Source of the DNA: Victivallales bacterium | GTDB lineage: Bacteria > Verrucomicrobiota > Lentisphaeria > Victivallales > Victivallaceae | Assembly: GCA_031261965.1 (NCBI GenBank) | Contig: JAISIP010000068.1 | Span: 1 to 37,138 of the forward strand | Reading direction: 5' to 3' | Length of the DNA stretch: 37,138 nucleotides | Shown here: positions 16,343 to 23,354 of the stretch, piece after piece | Numbering within the stretch: the stretch's first letter is position 1 | Layout of the letters: each line of letters begins with the position of its first letter | Translations under genes and position numbers: made by a program | Notes under the pieces: generated by a model | Databases searched by the model: none | Told to the model about the DNA's origin: nothing | What the model saw: only the letters and a program-made list of their open reading frames with translations

Positions 16343-16912
16343 ATGAAAAAGCTGTACTTTTGCGCCTTGCTTCTGCCATTGCTGGCGGGATGTGCGTTTA
16401 TGAGTGTCTCGTATATCGAGCCGACGGAACACGATCTGAAAATCGCGGAGAATCCGCTCTCTGAAATCCGTTTTGAAATCGGCACATTTAGAAACCTCTC
16501 CGGCTCGGATCGCCGTTTCCTCTATCAAGAGAAAAACGGTCAAATGGTTTCCGACGATTACAATCGATGGCTGCTCACTCCCGATTTGATGATGGAGAGG
16601 TCATTGCACAGCGCGCTTTCGCCCTCGACGATGCGCCAAGGCGGGCGTGACGGCACTTTTGCCCGAATCAGCGGTACGATCTATCGGTTTGATTTCGATC
16701 GCCAACGCCGTATGGCGGTGCTTTTTATCGATTACAACGTTCGGGTTTTTGTCGATCGCAAACCGATTAAAAGCGAAAGTTTGAATGTAAAAATCGAAGA
16801 ACCGATCAACGGAAATACATCGGATGCCGCCACTGCGGCGATGTCCGTTTGCATGGATAAATCCGTCGCTGCCGTACGCCAAATGTTAATTAACGTCAAA
16901 GACGCCAAATAA
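16343..16912 (+). CDS. Lipoprotein, possibly PqiC/LptE-like
   Basis: 189 aa. Signal peptide with lipobox LLAGC (Cys17), so lipid-anchored after signal peptidase II; the residue after Cys is Ala, consistent with outer-membrane sorting. The body (RFEIGTFRNLSGSDRRFLYQ, DDYNRWLLTPDLMM, then a basic beta-rich stretch) has the look of ABC-transport auxiliary lipoproteins, which carry lipids or LPS across the periplasm. That is a weak resemblance only. AGGAG is upstream with wide spacing (11). Followed at 18 bases by thyX, so it may lead a lipoprotein-thyX-pdxA-surA-like unit. Confidence 0.65.
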   Translation: MKKLYFCALLLPLLAGCAFMSVSYIEPTEHDLKIAENPLSEIRFEIGTFRNLSGSDRRFLYQEKNGQMVSDDYNRWLLTPDLMMERSLHSALSPSTMRQGGRDGTFARISGTIYRFDFDRQRRMAVLFIDYNVRVFVDRKPIKSESLNVKIEEPINGNTSDAATAAMSVCMDKSVAAVRQMLINVKDAK

Positions 16913-16930
16913 ATATATTTAGGAGAGAAT

Positions 16931-17626
16931 ATGGAACACCTTAATGTGCCGCCATCCAACCACGTGAAAGTTCTCGACGGGCAAGGTTGGGTAGGGTTGA
17001 TCGATCACCTCGGAACTGAGGCGACTATCGTAAACGCCGCCCGCGTTTCATTCGGCAAGCTCAAAAGCAAAATGGATCAAAATGACGTCGGATTGCTCTC
17101 ATATCTGATTGCCAATCGGCACACCAGCCCGCTGGAACATATGGTTTTTACCTTTAGCGTTCACTGTCCGCTGTTTATCCGGGGGCAGTGGCATCGGCAT
17201 CGGACTTGGAGCTACAACGAAATTTCCCGCCGTTATACCGAAATCGACATCGAGTTTTATACCCCTTCAGTATTGCGGCGGCAGTCGGAAAATAATCGGC
17301 AGGCATCCTACCTTGACCCCGATTTCGATGGTAAAGCGTTGCGTGAAGAGATTTACAACCACAATCAAACCAGCCTGAAGCTTTATGAGCATTTGATCAC
17401 CTCCGGGGTGTGCCGGGAGCAGGCGCGTGGAGTGTTGCCGCAAAATATGATGGTGACATTTTGGGGAACGGTAGATCTCGCCAATTTGTTGCACTTTTTG
17501 GAACTCCGCGACAGCGACCATGCCCAGGCGGAAATTCAAGAGTACGCAAAAGCGATCAAACAACTGATTAAGCCGTTGATTCCCAATGTGGCGACCTACT
17601 ATTCCAAGCAAGGACAGGAGTGGTAG
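16931..17626 (+). CDS. thyX: Flavin-dependent thymidylate synthase
   Basis: 231 aa, standard size. The diagnostic ThyX motif RHRxxSxNExSxRY is complete at residues 89-102 (RHRTWSYNEISRRY). TSPLEHMVFTF and CREQARGVLPQNMM, with the FAD- and dUMP-binding residues, are also present. It makes dTMP from dUMP with methylene-THF and FADH2, without the ThyA enzyme. AGGAG lies six bases upstream of the ATG. pdxA begins one base after its stop. Confidence 0.97.
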   Translation: MEHLNVPPSNHVKVLDGQGWVGLIDHLGTEATIVNAARVSFGKLKSKMDQNDVGLLSYLIANRHTSPLEHMVFTFSVHCPLFIRGQWHRHRTWSYNEISRRYTEIDIEFYTPSVLRRQSENNRQASYLDPDFDGKALREEIYNHNQTSLKLYEHLITSGVCREQARGVLPQNMMVTFWGTVDLANLLHFLELRDSDHAQAEIQEYAKAIKQLIKPLIPNVATYYSKQGQEW

Positions 17627-17627
17627 A

Positions 17628-18596
17628 ATGTCCGAACGAGTTTTGACCATCGCGCTTACTGCCGGAGATCCTGCCGGAATAGGTCCGGAAATCGCGGTAA
17701 AAGTCGCCGCCTCCCCCCGGTGGCGCAATCGGGCAAAATTCGTTATTTACGGAGAAATAACGGTGATTCGCGAGGCGGCGCGACGCTGGAGTAACGGCGA
17801 AATGCCGGAAGTCCGCTCGTCCGGAGATTTACCTTTCGGAAGCTTTCCGATCGGTTGTGCCGAGGCACGTTGCGGAAAAATCGCCTATGACAACTTGACC
17901 ATGGCGGTCGAAGACGCGTTATCTGAAAAAGTCGATGCGATCGTCACAGCTCCGATGAATAAATATGCCGTTAATCTTGCCGGAATTCCTTTCACCGGGC
18001 ATACCGAACGCATCGCCGAATTGTGCGGCATCAAAGATTATGTAATGATGCAGTCAGCCGGGAATCTCAGAATGGTTTTTGTCACTTGTCATGTCCCGCT
18101 TGCCGAGGTAACGCACTTGGCGGTGAAGCCCAAAATTGTGCAAGTCGCCCGTCTGTTGAACCACGCGATTCAAGCCGAGGGGATTGAATCGCCTAAATTA
18201 GCGATGGCGGCGATCAACCCTCACGCCGGTGAAAACGGTTGCATGGGCATGGAAGATGAACTCCAGACCAAACCGGCAATTGCGGAACTCCGCAATAGTG
18301 GAATCGACATCGACGGTCCGTTCCCCCCCGACACTTTGTTTATTGAGGACATTCGCCGCAACTATGACGGAATTGTGGCGATGTATCACGATCAGGGGCA
18401 TATCCCGTTTAAGATGCTGGCGTTTCATAACGGGGTAAATTCCACGCTGGGGTTGCCGATAATTCGGTGCAGCCCGGATCACGGAACGGCGTTTGATATT
18501 GCGTGGAAAGGAGTTGCCAATATCGGGAGCTTTCAAGCCGCAGTAGAGTTGGCGATTTGTCGTGCCGAACGCAAAAACGCGGGAGGCAATCGATGA
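17628..18596 (+). CDS. pdxA: 4-hydroxythreonine-4-phosphate dehydrogenase
   Basis: 322 aa from ATG 17628 (GGAG seven bases upstream); an in-frame upstream start inside thyX is rejected because conserved sequence begins with LTAGDPAGIGPEI. Other family landmarks: TAPMNKYAV, FTGHTERIAEL, metal-binding HAGENG, DTLF, YHDQGHIPFKM and GLPIIRCSPDHGTAFDIA. The enzyme acts in the DXP-dependent pyridoxal phosphate pathway. It overlaps the next gene by ATGA. The standard sequence has ITAPxxKxA, here VTAPMNKYA, so the active site looks intact. Confidence 0.96.
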   Translation: MSERVLTIALTAGDPAGIGPEIAVKVAASPRWRNRAKFVIYGEITVIREAARRWSNGEMPEVRSSGDLPFGSFPIGCAEARCGKIAYDNLTMAVEDALSEKVDAIVTAPMNKYAVNLAGIPFTGHTERIAELCGIKDYVMMQSAGNLRMVFVTCHVPLAEVTHLAVKPKIVQVARLLNHAIQAEGIESPKLAMAAINPHAGENGCMGMEDELQTKPAIAELRNSGIDIDGPFPPDTLFIEDIRRNYDGIVAMYHDQGHIPFKMLAFHNGVNSTLGLPIIRCSPDHGTAFDIAWKGVANIGSFQAAVELAICRAERKNAGGNR

Positions 18597-19540
18597 AAGC
18601 GCGATTGTTGATTTTTTTGTCGCTGTTATGCGGAGTGTTAGGCGGAGCGGAAACTCCCCAGATTAACTCTATTTTAGCCTCGGTCAACGGCGAGCCGATC
18701 AGTCTGGTGGATATTCTCGGCGATACGCGCAACGGCGAATATCAAGCCATGGCGATCTATTCCGGGGAGCGCTTGGCCGAAGAGATCAAAAAAATTCGGC
18801 TAAAAGCGGTTAATGACCACATCGATAAGATGCTGTTGCTGGAGGCATATCGCGAACGTCCGTTTGACATACCCAATCAAAGCGTCGAAGAAGAACTCGA
18901 TAATATTGCCGAACGCATGGGGGTGCGTTCACGCAGTGAATTCACCCGAAAATTGCGGGAGTCGGGTACTACCATTGAAGCGGTACGCAAAAACGTCGAA
19001 GAGTACATCATTGCCCATATGATGATTTACGATCAGATTAGAATCGAAGAAAACATCACTCCCCGCGAAGTTTATGATTACTATGAACAACACAAAAATG
19101 AGTTTATCACGCCGGAAAAAGTGGCACTCGCAATGATAATGCTCGATTTGAAAGACCCGGAATTGGAAGAGAAAATTCGCATTATCTCCGACACGCTTGC
19201 CGCTTCTCCCGACGCGTTTGCCGATTTGGCGAAACGATATAGCACCGGCCCGGATTCGCAGGAGGGAGGAAACCTCGGCGAAATTGAACGCAAGCGAATT
19301 CGTGCGGAATTCGCAGCGGCGATGCCGGAGTTGACAATCGGCAAAATATACGGACCGATACGAACGCAAGACGGGGTCACGTTTTTGCGACTTTTGGCGC
19401 ATACCAAGGCAAGTAAAGGCGAATTTCGGGCGTTGAGTGCTGAAATTCGGCGCAAGATTGACCTTGAACGGCGCGAAAAAATCCGGGACGCATATTTGCA
19501 ACGTTTGCGCGAAAAAGCCCTTATCCGCTATTTCTTTTAA
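18593..19540 (+). CDS. Periplasmic parvulin-type peptidyl-prolyl isomerase, SurA-like
   Basis: 315 aa from ATG 18593, overlapping the pdxA stop, with GGAGG seven bases upstream. Residues 1-20 are a signal peptide (RLLIFLSLLCGVLGGAE). An N-terminal SurA-type chaperone segment contains ILASVNGEPISLVDI and DKMLLLEAY. A rotamase domain follows (about 175-275) with FADLAKRYSTGP, GGNLGEI and GPIRTQDGVTFLRL. It has one PPIase domain rather than the two of E. coli SurA. pdxA next to surA is a known arrangement in other Gram-negatives. Its end lies nine bases from the convergent 2-oxoacid oxidoreductase gene. Confidence 0.85.
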   Translation: MKARLLIFLSLLCGVLGGAETPQINSILASVNGEPISLVDILGDTRNGEYQAMAIYSGERLAEEIKKIRLKAVNDHIDKMLLLEAYRERPFDIPNQSVEEELDNIAERMGVRSRSEFTRKLRESGTTIEAVRKNVEEYIIAHMMIYDQIRIEENITPREVYDYYEQHKNEFITPEKVALAMIMLDLKDPELEEKIRIISDTLAASPDAFADLAKRYSTGPDSQEGGNLGEIERKRIRAEFAAAMPELTIGKIYGPIRTQDGVTFLRLLAHTKASKGEFRALSAEIRRKIDLERREKIRDAYLQRLREKALIRYFF

Positions 19541-19549
19541 ATACTACCC

Positions 19550-21028
19550 TTAGTTGCGGATTCTTTTGGCTTTAGCCTTGCCGATGTAAAACGCCTTGAT
19601 GTTGTTTTTGACCACATGCTCTTTTTCGTGGAAGCAATCCATAATCGCCTCTTCAAACACCCGGTCAAAATCAGCCTTATCTTCTTCATCAAGAAAGAGA
19701 TCGCACATCATGACCGCCACCGCTCCAAGCATCATGGAGTTGGCGTATTTCAAATCGCCGAGCTGTTTGGCCAGATCCGAAGCCGGCAGCGTGTAAATGA
19801 CTCGCTCAAGCACCTCGTCCGGGCATTTGCCGTTCGACTCGTCGTAGAGCAAGATTCCGTTGCTTTTTAAGGTCGGCAAATACTTCTCAAGGGCGGGCTG
19901 ATTTAAAGCAAGCAGCAAATTGCACTCTTTGTCCACCACCGGAGACCCGATCGGGTCACGGCTTAGCACCACCGAACAATTCGCCGTCCCTCCCCGCATT
20001 TCCGGCCCGTAACTCGGCAACCACGAGACGTTGAAATTGCGCAACTTGCCCATGGTTGCGAGCATATAGCCCAAACTCAGCACCCCTTGACCGCCGGAAC
20101 CGCAGAGCTTGATTCGCCGCTCCGACTGAAAAATGCGTGACGGGTTGCGAAAAGATTCACTGACCCCGTCGGCAACCCGAACCGGGTAGAGCAGTTCGCG
20201 TACCGCCTCCGGCTGATAAATACCGACCGGGCGATTGATCGGGTCGCGGCTGTCGGCGATGTCTTTGTAAACCCCGAGCGGGAAATAACGGCTCATCTGG
20301 TTGTCGAGAAATTCGTTCATATCTTGCGCGTTCATTTTTAAATTGACCGGGCAACCCGAGAGCAATTCCACCAAAGAGAACCCTTTTCGCTCGATGCTGT
20401 TAGTCAACGCTTTGCGAATTGCAAGCCGCGCTTTGCGAATCTTTTGCACGGTTGAAAGCGCGCAACGTTCGACGTACACGGGGGCATCGAGCGCAGCGAC
20501 GGTTTCGGATACTTTTAACGGGTACCCCTCACTGCTGACACTTCGTCCCAACGGAGTGGTTTGAGTCTTTTGCCCCGGCAATGTGGTCGGCGCCATCTGA
20601 CCGCCGGTCATGCCGTAAATCGCATTGTTAACAAAAAACACCGCCAGATTTTCCCCTCGGTTCGCCGCCTGCAAAATGTGGTTGAAACCGATCGACGCCA
20701 AATCGCCGTCACCCTGGTACGAAATCACCAAGTTATCGGGATTCGCCCGCGCCAGCCCGGTGCCGACCGCCGGAGCGCGTCCGTGCGGGGCGGAAATACC
20801 GAAACAGTCGAAGTAGTAGTAGCTGAACACCGCGCAACCCACCGGAGCGATAATGATCGTTTTATCCTGAATCCCAAAATCGGCTATCGCCTCGGCGATG
20901 AGCTTGTGCAAAATACCGTGTCCGCAACCGGGGCAGTAGTGCATATTGCTTTTAATCGGGCCGGGGCGACGCTCAAAAACCGGGAAAAATCCGCCGGAGC
21001 GACCAAAAATTACTTTCTCTTCACTCAT
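19550..21028 (-). CDS. 2-oxoacid:ferredoxin oxidoreductase, fused beta (TPP) and gamma subunits
   Basis: 492 aa, a single chain of what are usually two subunits. Residues 1-240: thiamine-diphosphate beta subunit with HYCPGCGHG (31-38), the TPP motif YQGDGDLASIGFNH (104-117) and AIYGMTGGQMAPTT. Residues about 305-485: gamma subunit beginning RIKLCGSGGQGVLSLG, with PSYGPEMRGGTANC. The complex oxidatively decarboxylates a 2-oxoacid to acyl-CoA and reduces ferredoxin, an anaerobe trait. Alpha and ferredoxin subunits are encoded directly upstream (gap five bases to alpha). Substrate could be 2-oxoglutarate or branched-chain oxoacids; the alpha subunit looks VorB-like. Confidence 0.9.
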   Translation of the reverse strand: MSEEKVIFGRSGGFFPVFERRPGPIKSNMHYCPGCGHGILHKLIAEAIADFGIQDKTIIIAPVGCAVFSYYYFDCFGISAPHGRAPAVGTGLARANPDNLVISYQGDGDLASIGFNHILQAANRGENLAVFFVNNAIYGMTGGQMAPTTLPGQKTQTTPLGRSVSSEGYPLKVSETVAALDAPVYVERCALSTVQKIRKARLAIRKALTNSIERKGFSLVELLSGCPVNLKMNAQDMNEFLDNQMSRYFPLGVYKDIADSRDPINRPVGIYQPEAVRELLYPVRVADGVSESFRNPSRIFQSERRIKLCGSGGQGVLSLGYMLATMGKLRNFNVSWLPSYGPEMRGGTANCSVVLSRDPIGSPVVDKECNLLLALNQPALEKYLPTLKSNGILLYDESNGKCPDEVLERVIYTLPASDLAKQLGDLKYANSMMLGAVAVMMCDLFLDEEDKADFDRVFEEAIMDCFHEKEHVVKNNIKAFYIGKAKAKRIRN

Positions 21029-21033
21029 AAAAC

Positions 21034-22098
21034 TTATGCCTCCTTCGCACCGACAATCTCGGTGACACGCTTGACGATTTCATCGATAGTGGTGATATTC
21101 CCGCCCATACGGTTGATTAAATGCACCGGGCGGTCGCAGTTGATCGCCAATTTGACGTCATCGATCATCTGACCGTCGCTCATTTCCACAGCGATGAACT
21201 CCTTTGCCTGACCAAGTGCGCGAATTGCATCAACCGGGAACGGCCAAAGCGTGATCGGACGCAAGAGTCCGGCTTTTATGCCTTTGGCGCGAAGCTCGTC
21301 CACCGCCGAACGACAAAGTCGCCCGGAGATCCCGTATCCGACCAGAACAATGTCGGCATCTTGGGTTTTGTACTCTTCGCAACGCTGTTCGTTAGCGCGA
21401 ATTTCGGCGTATTTACTTTGCAGTTTTTTGTTTAACGCCTCAAGGTCGTCATGTTCAAGGTAAATCGAGCTGATTAAGTTCGTGCGGGGGCGACTTACAT
21501 CAAGCGCCCACGCCGGAACTTCGGCGCGTTTGCTCAACGGTTCCGGCAATGTGACCGTCTCCATGGTTTGTCCGATCACTCCGTCGGTCAGCAAATATAC
21601 GACAATGCGGTATTTTTCGGCAAGCTCAAACGCAAGAAGCGGAAAATCGCACATCTCCTGCGCCGATGCCGGCGACAGGACAATGCAGTGATAACTGCCG
21701 TGACCGCCGCCTTTGACAACTTGATTGTAGTCGGACTGCTCCGGACCGATGTTCCCAAGCCCCGGACCTGCCCGCATAATATCGACCACCAAAGCGGGCA
21801 ATTCTTCGCCCGAGAGATAGCTGATTCCCTCCTGCTTGAGGCTGATCCCCAGCCCCGAACTCGCGGTCATGGCTCGCCGACCGTTTGCGGCGGCACCCAT
21901 AACCATATTGATGGCGGCAATCTCACATTCCGCCTGAAGAAAGGTTCTCCCGAGTTTGGGAAAACAGCGTGCCGCGGTATGGGCGATTTCGCTGGCGGGG
22001 GTGATCGGGTAGCCAAAAAAACATTCGCACCCGGCTAACAACGCGCCGTAAATCACCGCTTCGTTGCCTTTAAGTAAAATTCGATTGGTATATTCCAT
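21034..22098 (-). CDS. vorB: 2-oxoacid:ferredoxin oxidoreductase alpha subunit, VorB-like
   Basis: 354 aa, the length of the VorB/KorA alpha subunits. LLKGNEAVIYGALLAGCECFFGYPITPASEI is the pyrimidine-binding N-terminus, LQAECEIAAINMVMGAAANG and TASSGLGISLKQEGI follow, and IMRAGPGLGNIGPEQSDYN is characteristic. The C-terminal transketolase-type domain is VLVGYGISGRLCRSAVDEL and PITLWPFP. The symbol follows its resemblance to 3-methyl-2-oxobutanoate oxidoreductase subunits; 2-oxoglutarate specificity is possible. Seven bases after the ferredoxin gene, five before the beta-gamma fusion. Confidence 0.85.
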   Translation of the reverse strand: MEYTNRILLKGNEAVIYGALLAGCECFFGYPITPASEIAHTAARCFPKLGRTFLQAECEIAAINMVMGAAANGRRAMTASSGLGISLKQEGISYLSGEELPALVVDIMRAGPGLGNIGPEQSDYNQVVKGGGHGSYHCIVLSPASAQEMCDFPLLAFELAEKYRIVVYLLTDGVIGQTMETVTLPEPLSKRAEVPAWALDVSRPRTNLISSIYLEHDDLEALNKKLQSKYAEIRANEQRCEEYKTQDADIVLVGYGISGRLCRSAVDELRAKGIKAGLLRPITLWPFPVDAIRALGQAKEFIAVEMSDGQMIDDVKLAINCDRPVHLINRMGGNITTIDEIVKRVTEIVGAKEA

Positions 22099-22105
22099 AA
22101 TGCGC

Positions 22106-22330
22106 CTATTCGCTTAGTTGAATCACAGTAATAGCACCCGGTTCCGGGCAGGTGAGGAAACAGCCGCCGCAACCGATGCACTCTTGCCTGACCGGGACGG
22201 CAAAGGGAACTCCCAGCTTATTGAGCCGTGTCCCCATTTTCAGCACATGGCGCGGACAGGCGATAACGCATCGCTCGCAACCTTTACACTCATCTGGTGC
22301 GATTTGCACCGTGAATTTCTTTTTGTTCAT
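22106..22330 (-). CDS. 2x[4Fe-4S] ferredoxin subunit of the 2-oxoacid oxidoreductase
   Basis: 74 aa. Two complete cluster motifs: Cys15/18/21/25 (CKGCERCVIACP) and Cys51/54/57/61 (CIGCGGCFLTCPEPGAI). It is the delta subunit that takes electrons from the TPP enzyme. AGGGAG lies nine bases upstream of the ATG. First gene of the delta-alpha-betagamma cluster. Confidence 0.93.
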   Translation of the reverse strand: MNKKKFTVQIAPDECKGCERCVIACPRHVLKMGTRLNKLGVPFAVPVRQECIGCGGCFLTCPEPGAITVIQLSE

Positions 22331-22359
22331 TATATTATCTCCCTAACTTCACAACTAAT

Positions 22360-22386
22360 GGTTACCTCTAAAGGCTGCCTCTAAAG
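22360..22386 (-). repeat. Tandem family A repeat-end relic
   Basis: GTTACCTCTAAAG followed by GGCTGCCTCTAAAG, two repeat ends head-to-tail and no interior. The second supplies the TAG stop (minus strand, TAGAGGCAGCC) of the MoxR gene. Confidence 0.55.
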
Positions 22387-23316
22387 CGGTATTTTAATAC
22401 TTTTGACTATATCACCGATGATTTCTTGCGCGGTTATTCCGGCGTAACGGGTTTTCGCCTCGACGACAACCCGGTGAGATAAGACTATTACGGCTAATTC
22501 GCGGACATCGTCCGGCAACACAAAATTGCGGCCTCGAATCAGTGACAACGCTCTGGCGCAGTCGGCCAGGCGGATCGCGGCACGCGGACTTGCTCCAAGG
22601 ATAAGCCGCGTATCGTTGCGGGTTGCCCTGATAATAGACAAAAGATACATCGATACGGACTTTTCTATACCGACTTTCTTCATCTCTTCCTGGAGCGAAA
22701 GAATTTCCGCACGGCTGATTCGGGGTACGAGCGACTCAATCGGTTCACTATCTTGACGGTCAAAGAGCATTTCGCACTCGGCTTCCTCGTCAGGATAGCC
22801 CAGTATCAAACGCATATCAAAGCGGTCAAGCTGCGCCTCCGGCAACGGATACGTACCCTGATATTCGATGGGGTTTTGAGTTGCGATAACCATAAACGGT
22901 GCTTCGAGAATCCGACTGTTGCCGTCAGGAGAAACCTGATGTTCACACATGCACTCCAAGAGTGCGGATTGGGTACGCGGTGAGGCGCGGTTAATTTCGT
23001 CCGCCAAAAGAATATTGGTAAAAACCGGTCCGGGGCGAAATTGAAATTGCCCGGTGCTGGGGTTGTAAATTGATATTCCGGTGATGTCCGCCGGGAGCAA
23101 ATCCGGCGTAAATTGAATTCGGCTGAACTTGGCATCAATCAGATACGCCAACGCCTTGGCAAGGGTGGTTTTCCCCACGCCGGGTACATCGTCCAGCAAG
23201 ATATTGCCACCGGCGACGAATGCGGTGAGCAAATATCTGATCACATCGGATTTGCCGCGAATAATCCGATTCAGTTCGGATTCGACTACGGCTAATTTTT
23301 CGATTGGAGTAGGCAT
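22381..23316 (-). CDS. MoxR-family AAA+ ATPase
   Basis: 311 aa. Walker A is DVPGVGKTTLAKA (43-55), Walker B is ILLADEINRA (102-111), then the MoxR-typical ATQNPIEYQGTYPLPEAQLDRFDM and the sensor 2 region GASPRAAIRLADCARA. MoxR ATPases act as chaperones, usually with a DUF58/von Willebrand-type partner encoded next door. No such partner is in the window, so its client is unknown. It is 38 bases after the U32 gene and probably co-transcribed. The last codons run into a repeat relic that provides the stop. Confidence 0.92.
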   Translation of the reverse strand: MPTPIEKLAVVESELNRIIRGKSDVIRYLLTAFVAGGNILLDDVPGVGKTTLAKALAYLIDAKFSRIQFTPDLLPADITGISIYNPSTGQFQFRPGPVFTNILLADEINRASPRTQSALLECMCEHQVSPDGNSRILEAPFMVIATQNPIEYQGTYPLPEAQLDRFDMRLILGYPDEEAECEMLFDRQDSEPIESLVPRISRAEILSLQEEMKKVGIEKSVSMYLLSIIRATRNDTRLILGASPRAAIRLADCARALSLIRGRNFVLPDDVRELAVIVLSHRVVVEAKTRYAGITAQEIIGDIVKSIKIPL

Positions 23317-23354
23317 ATTATCATCTTTCTATAAATAATCAACCGCATAAGTGA

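Noticed and set aside
20561-21172. 203-codon plus-strand frame across the oxidoreductase genes
   Set aside because: It spans the junction of two conserved minus-strand genes and has no family resemblance.
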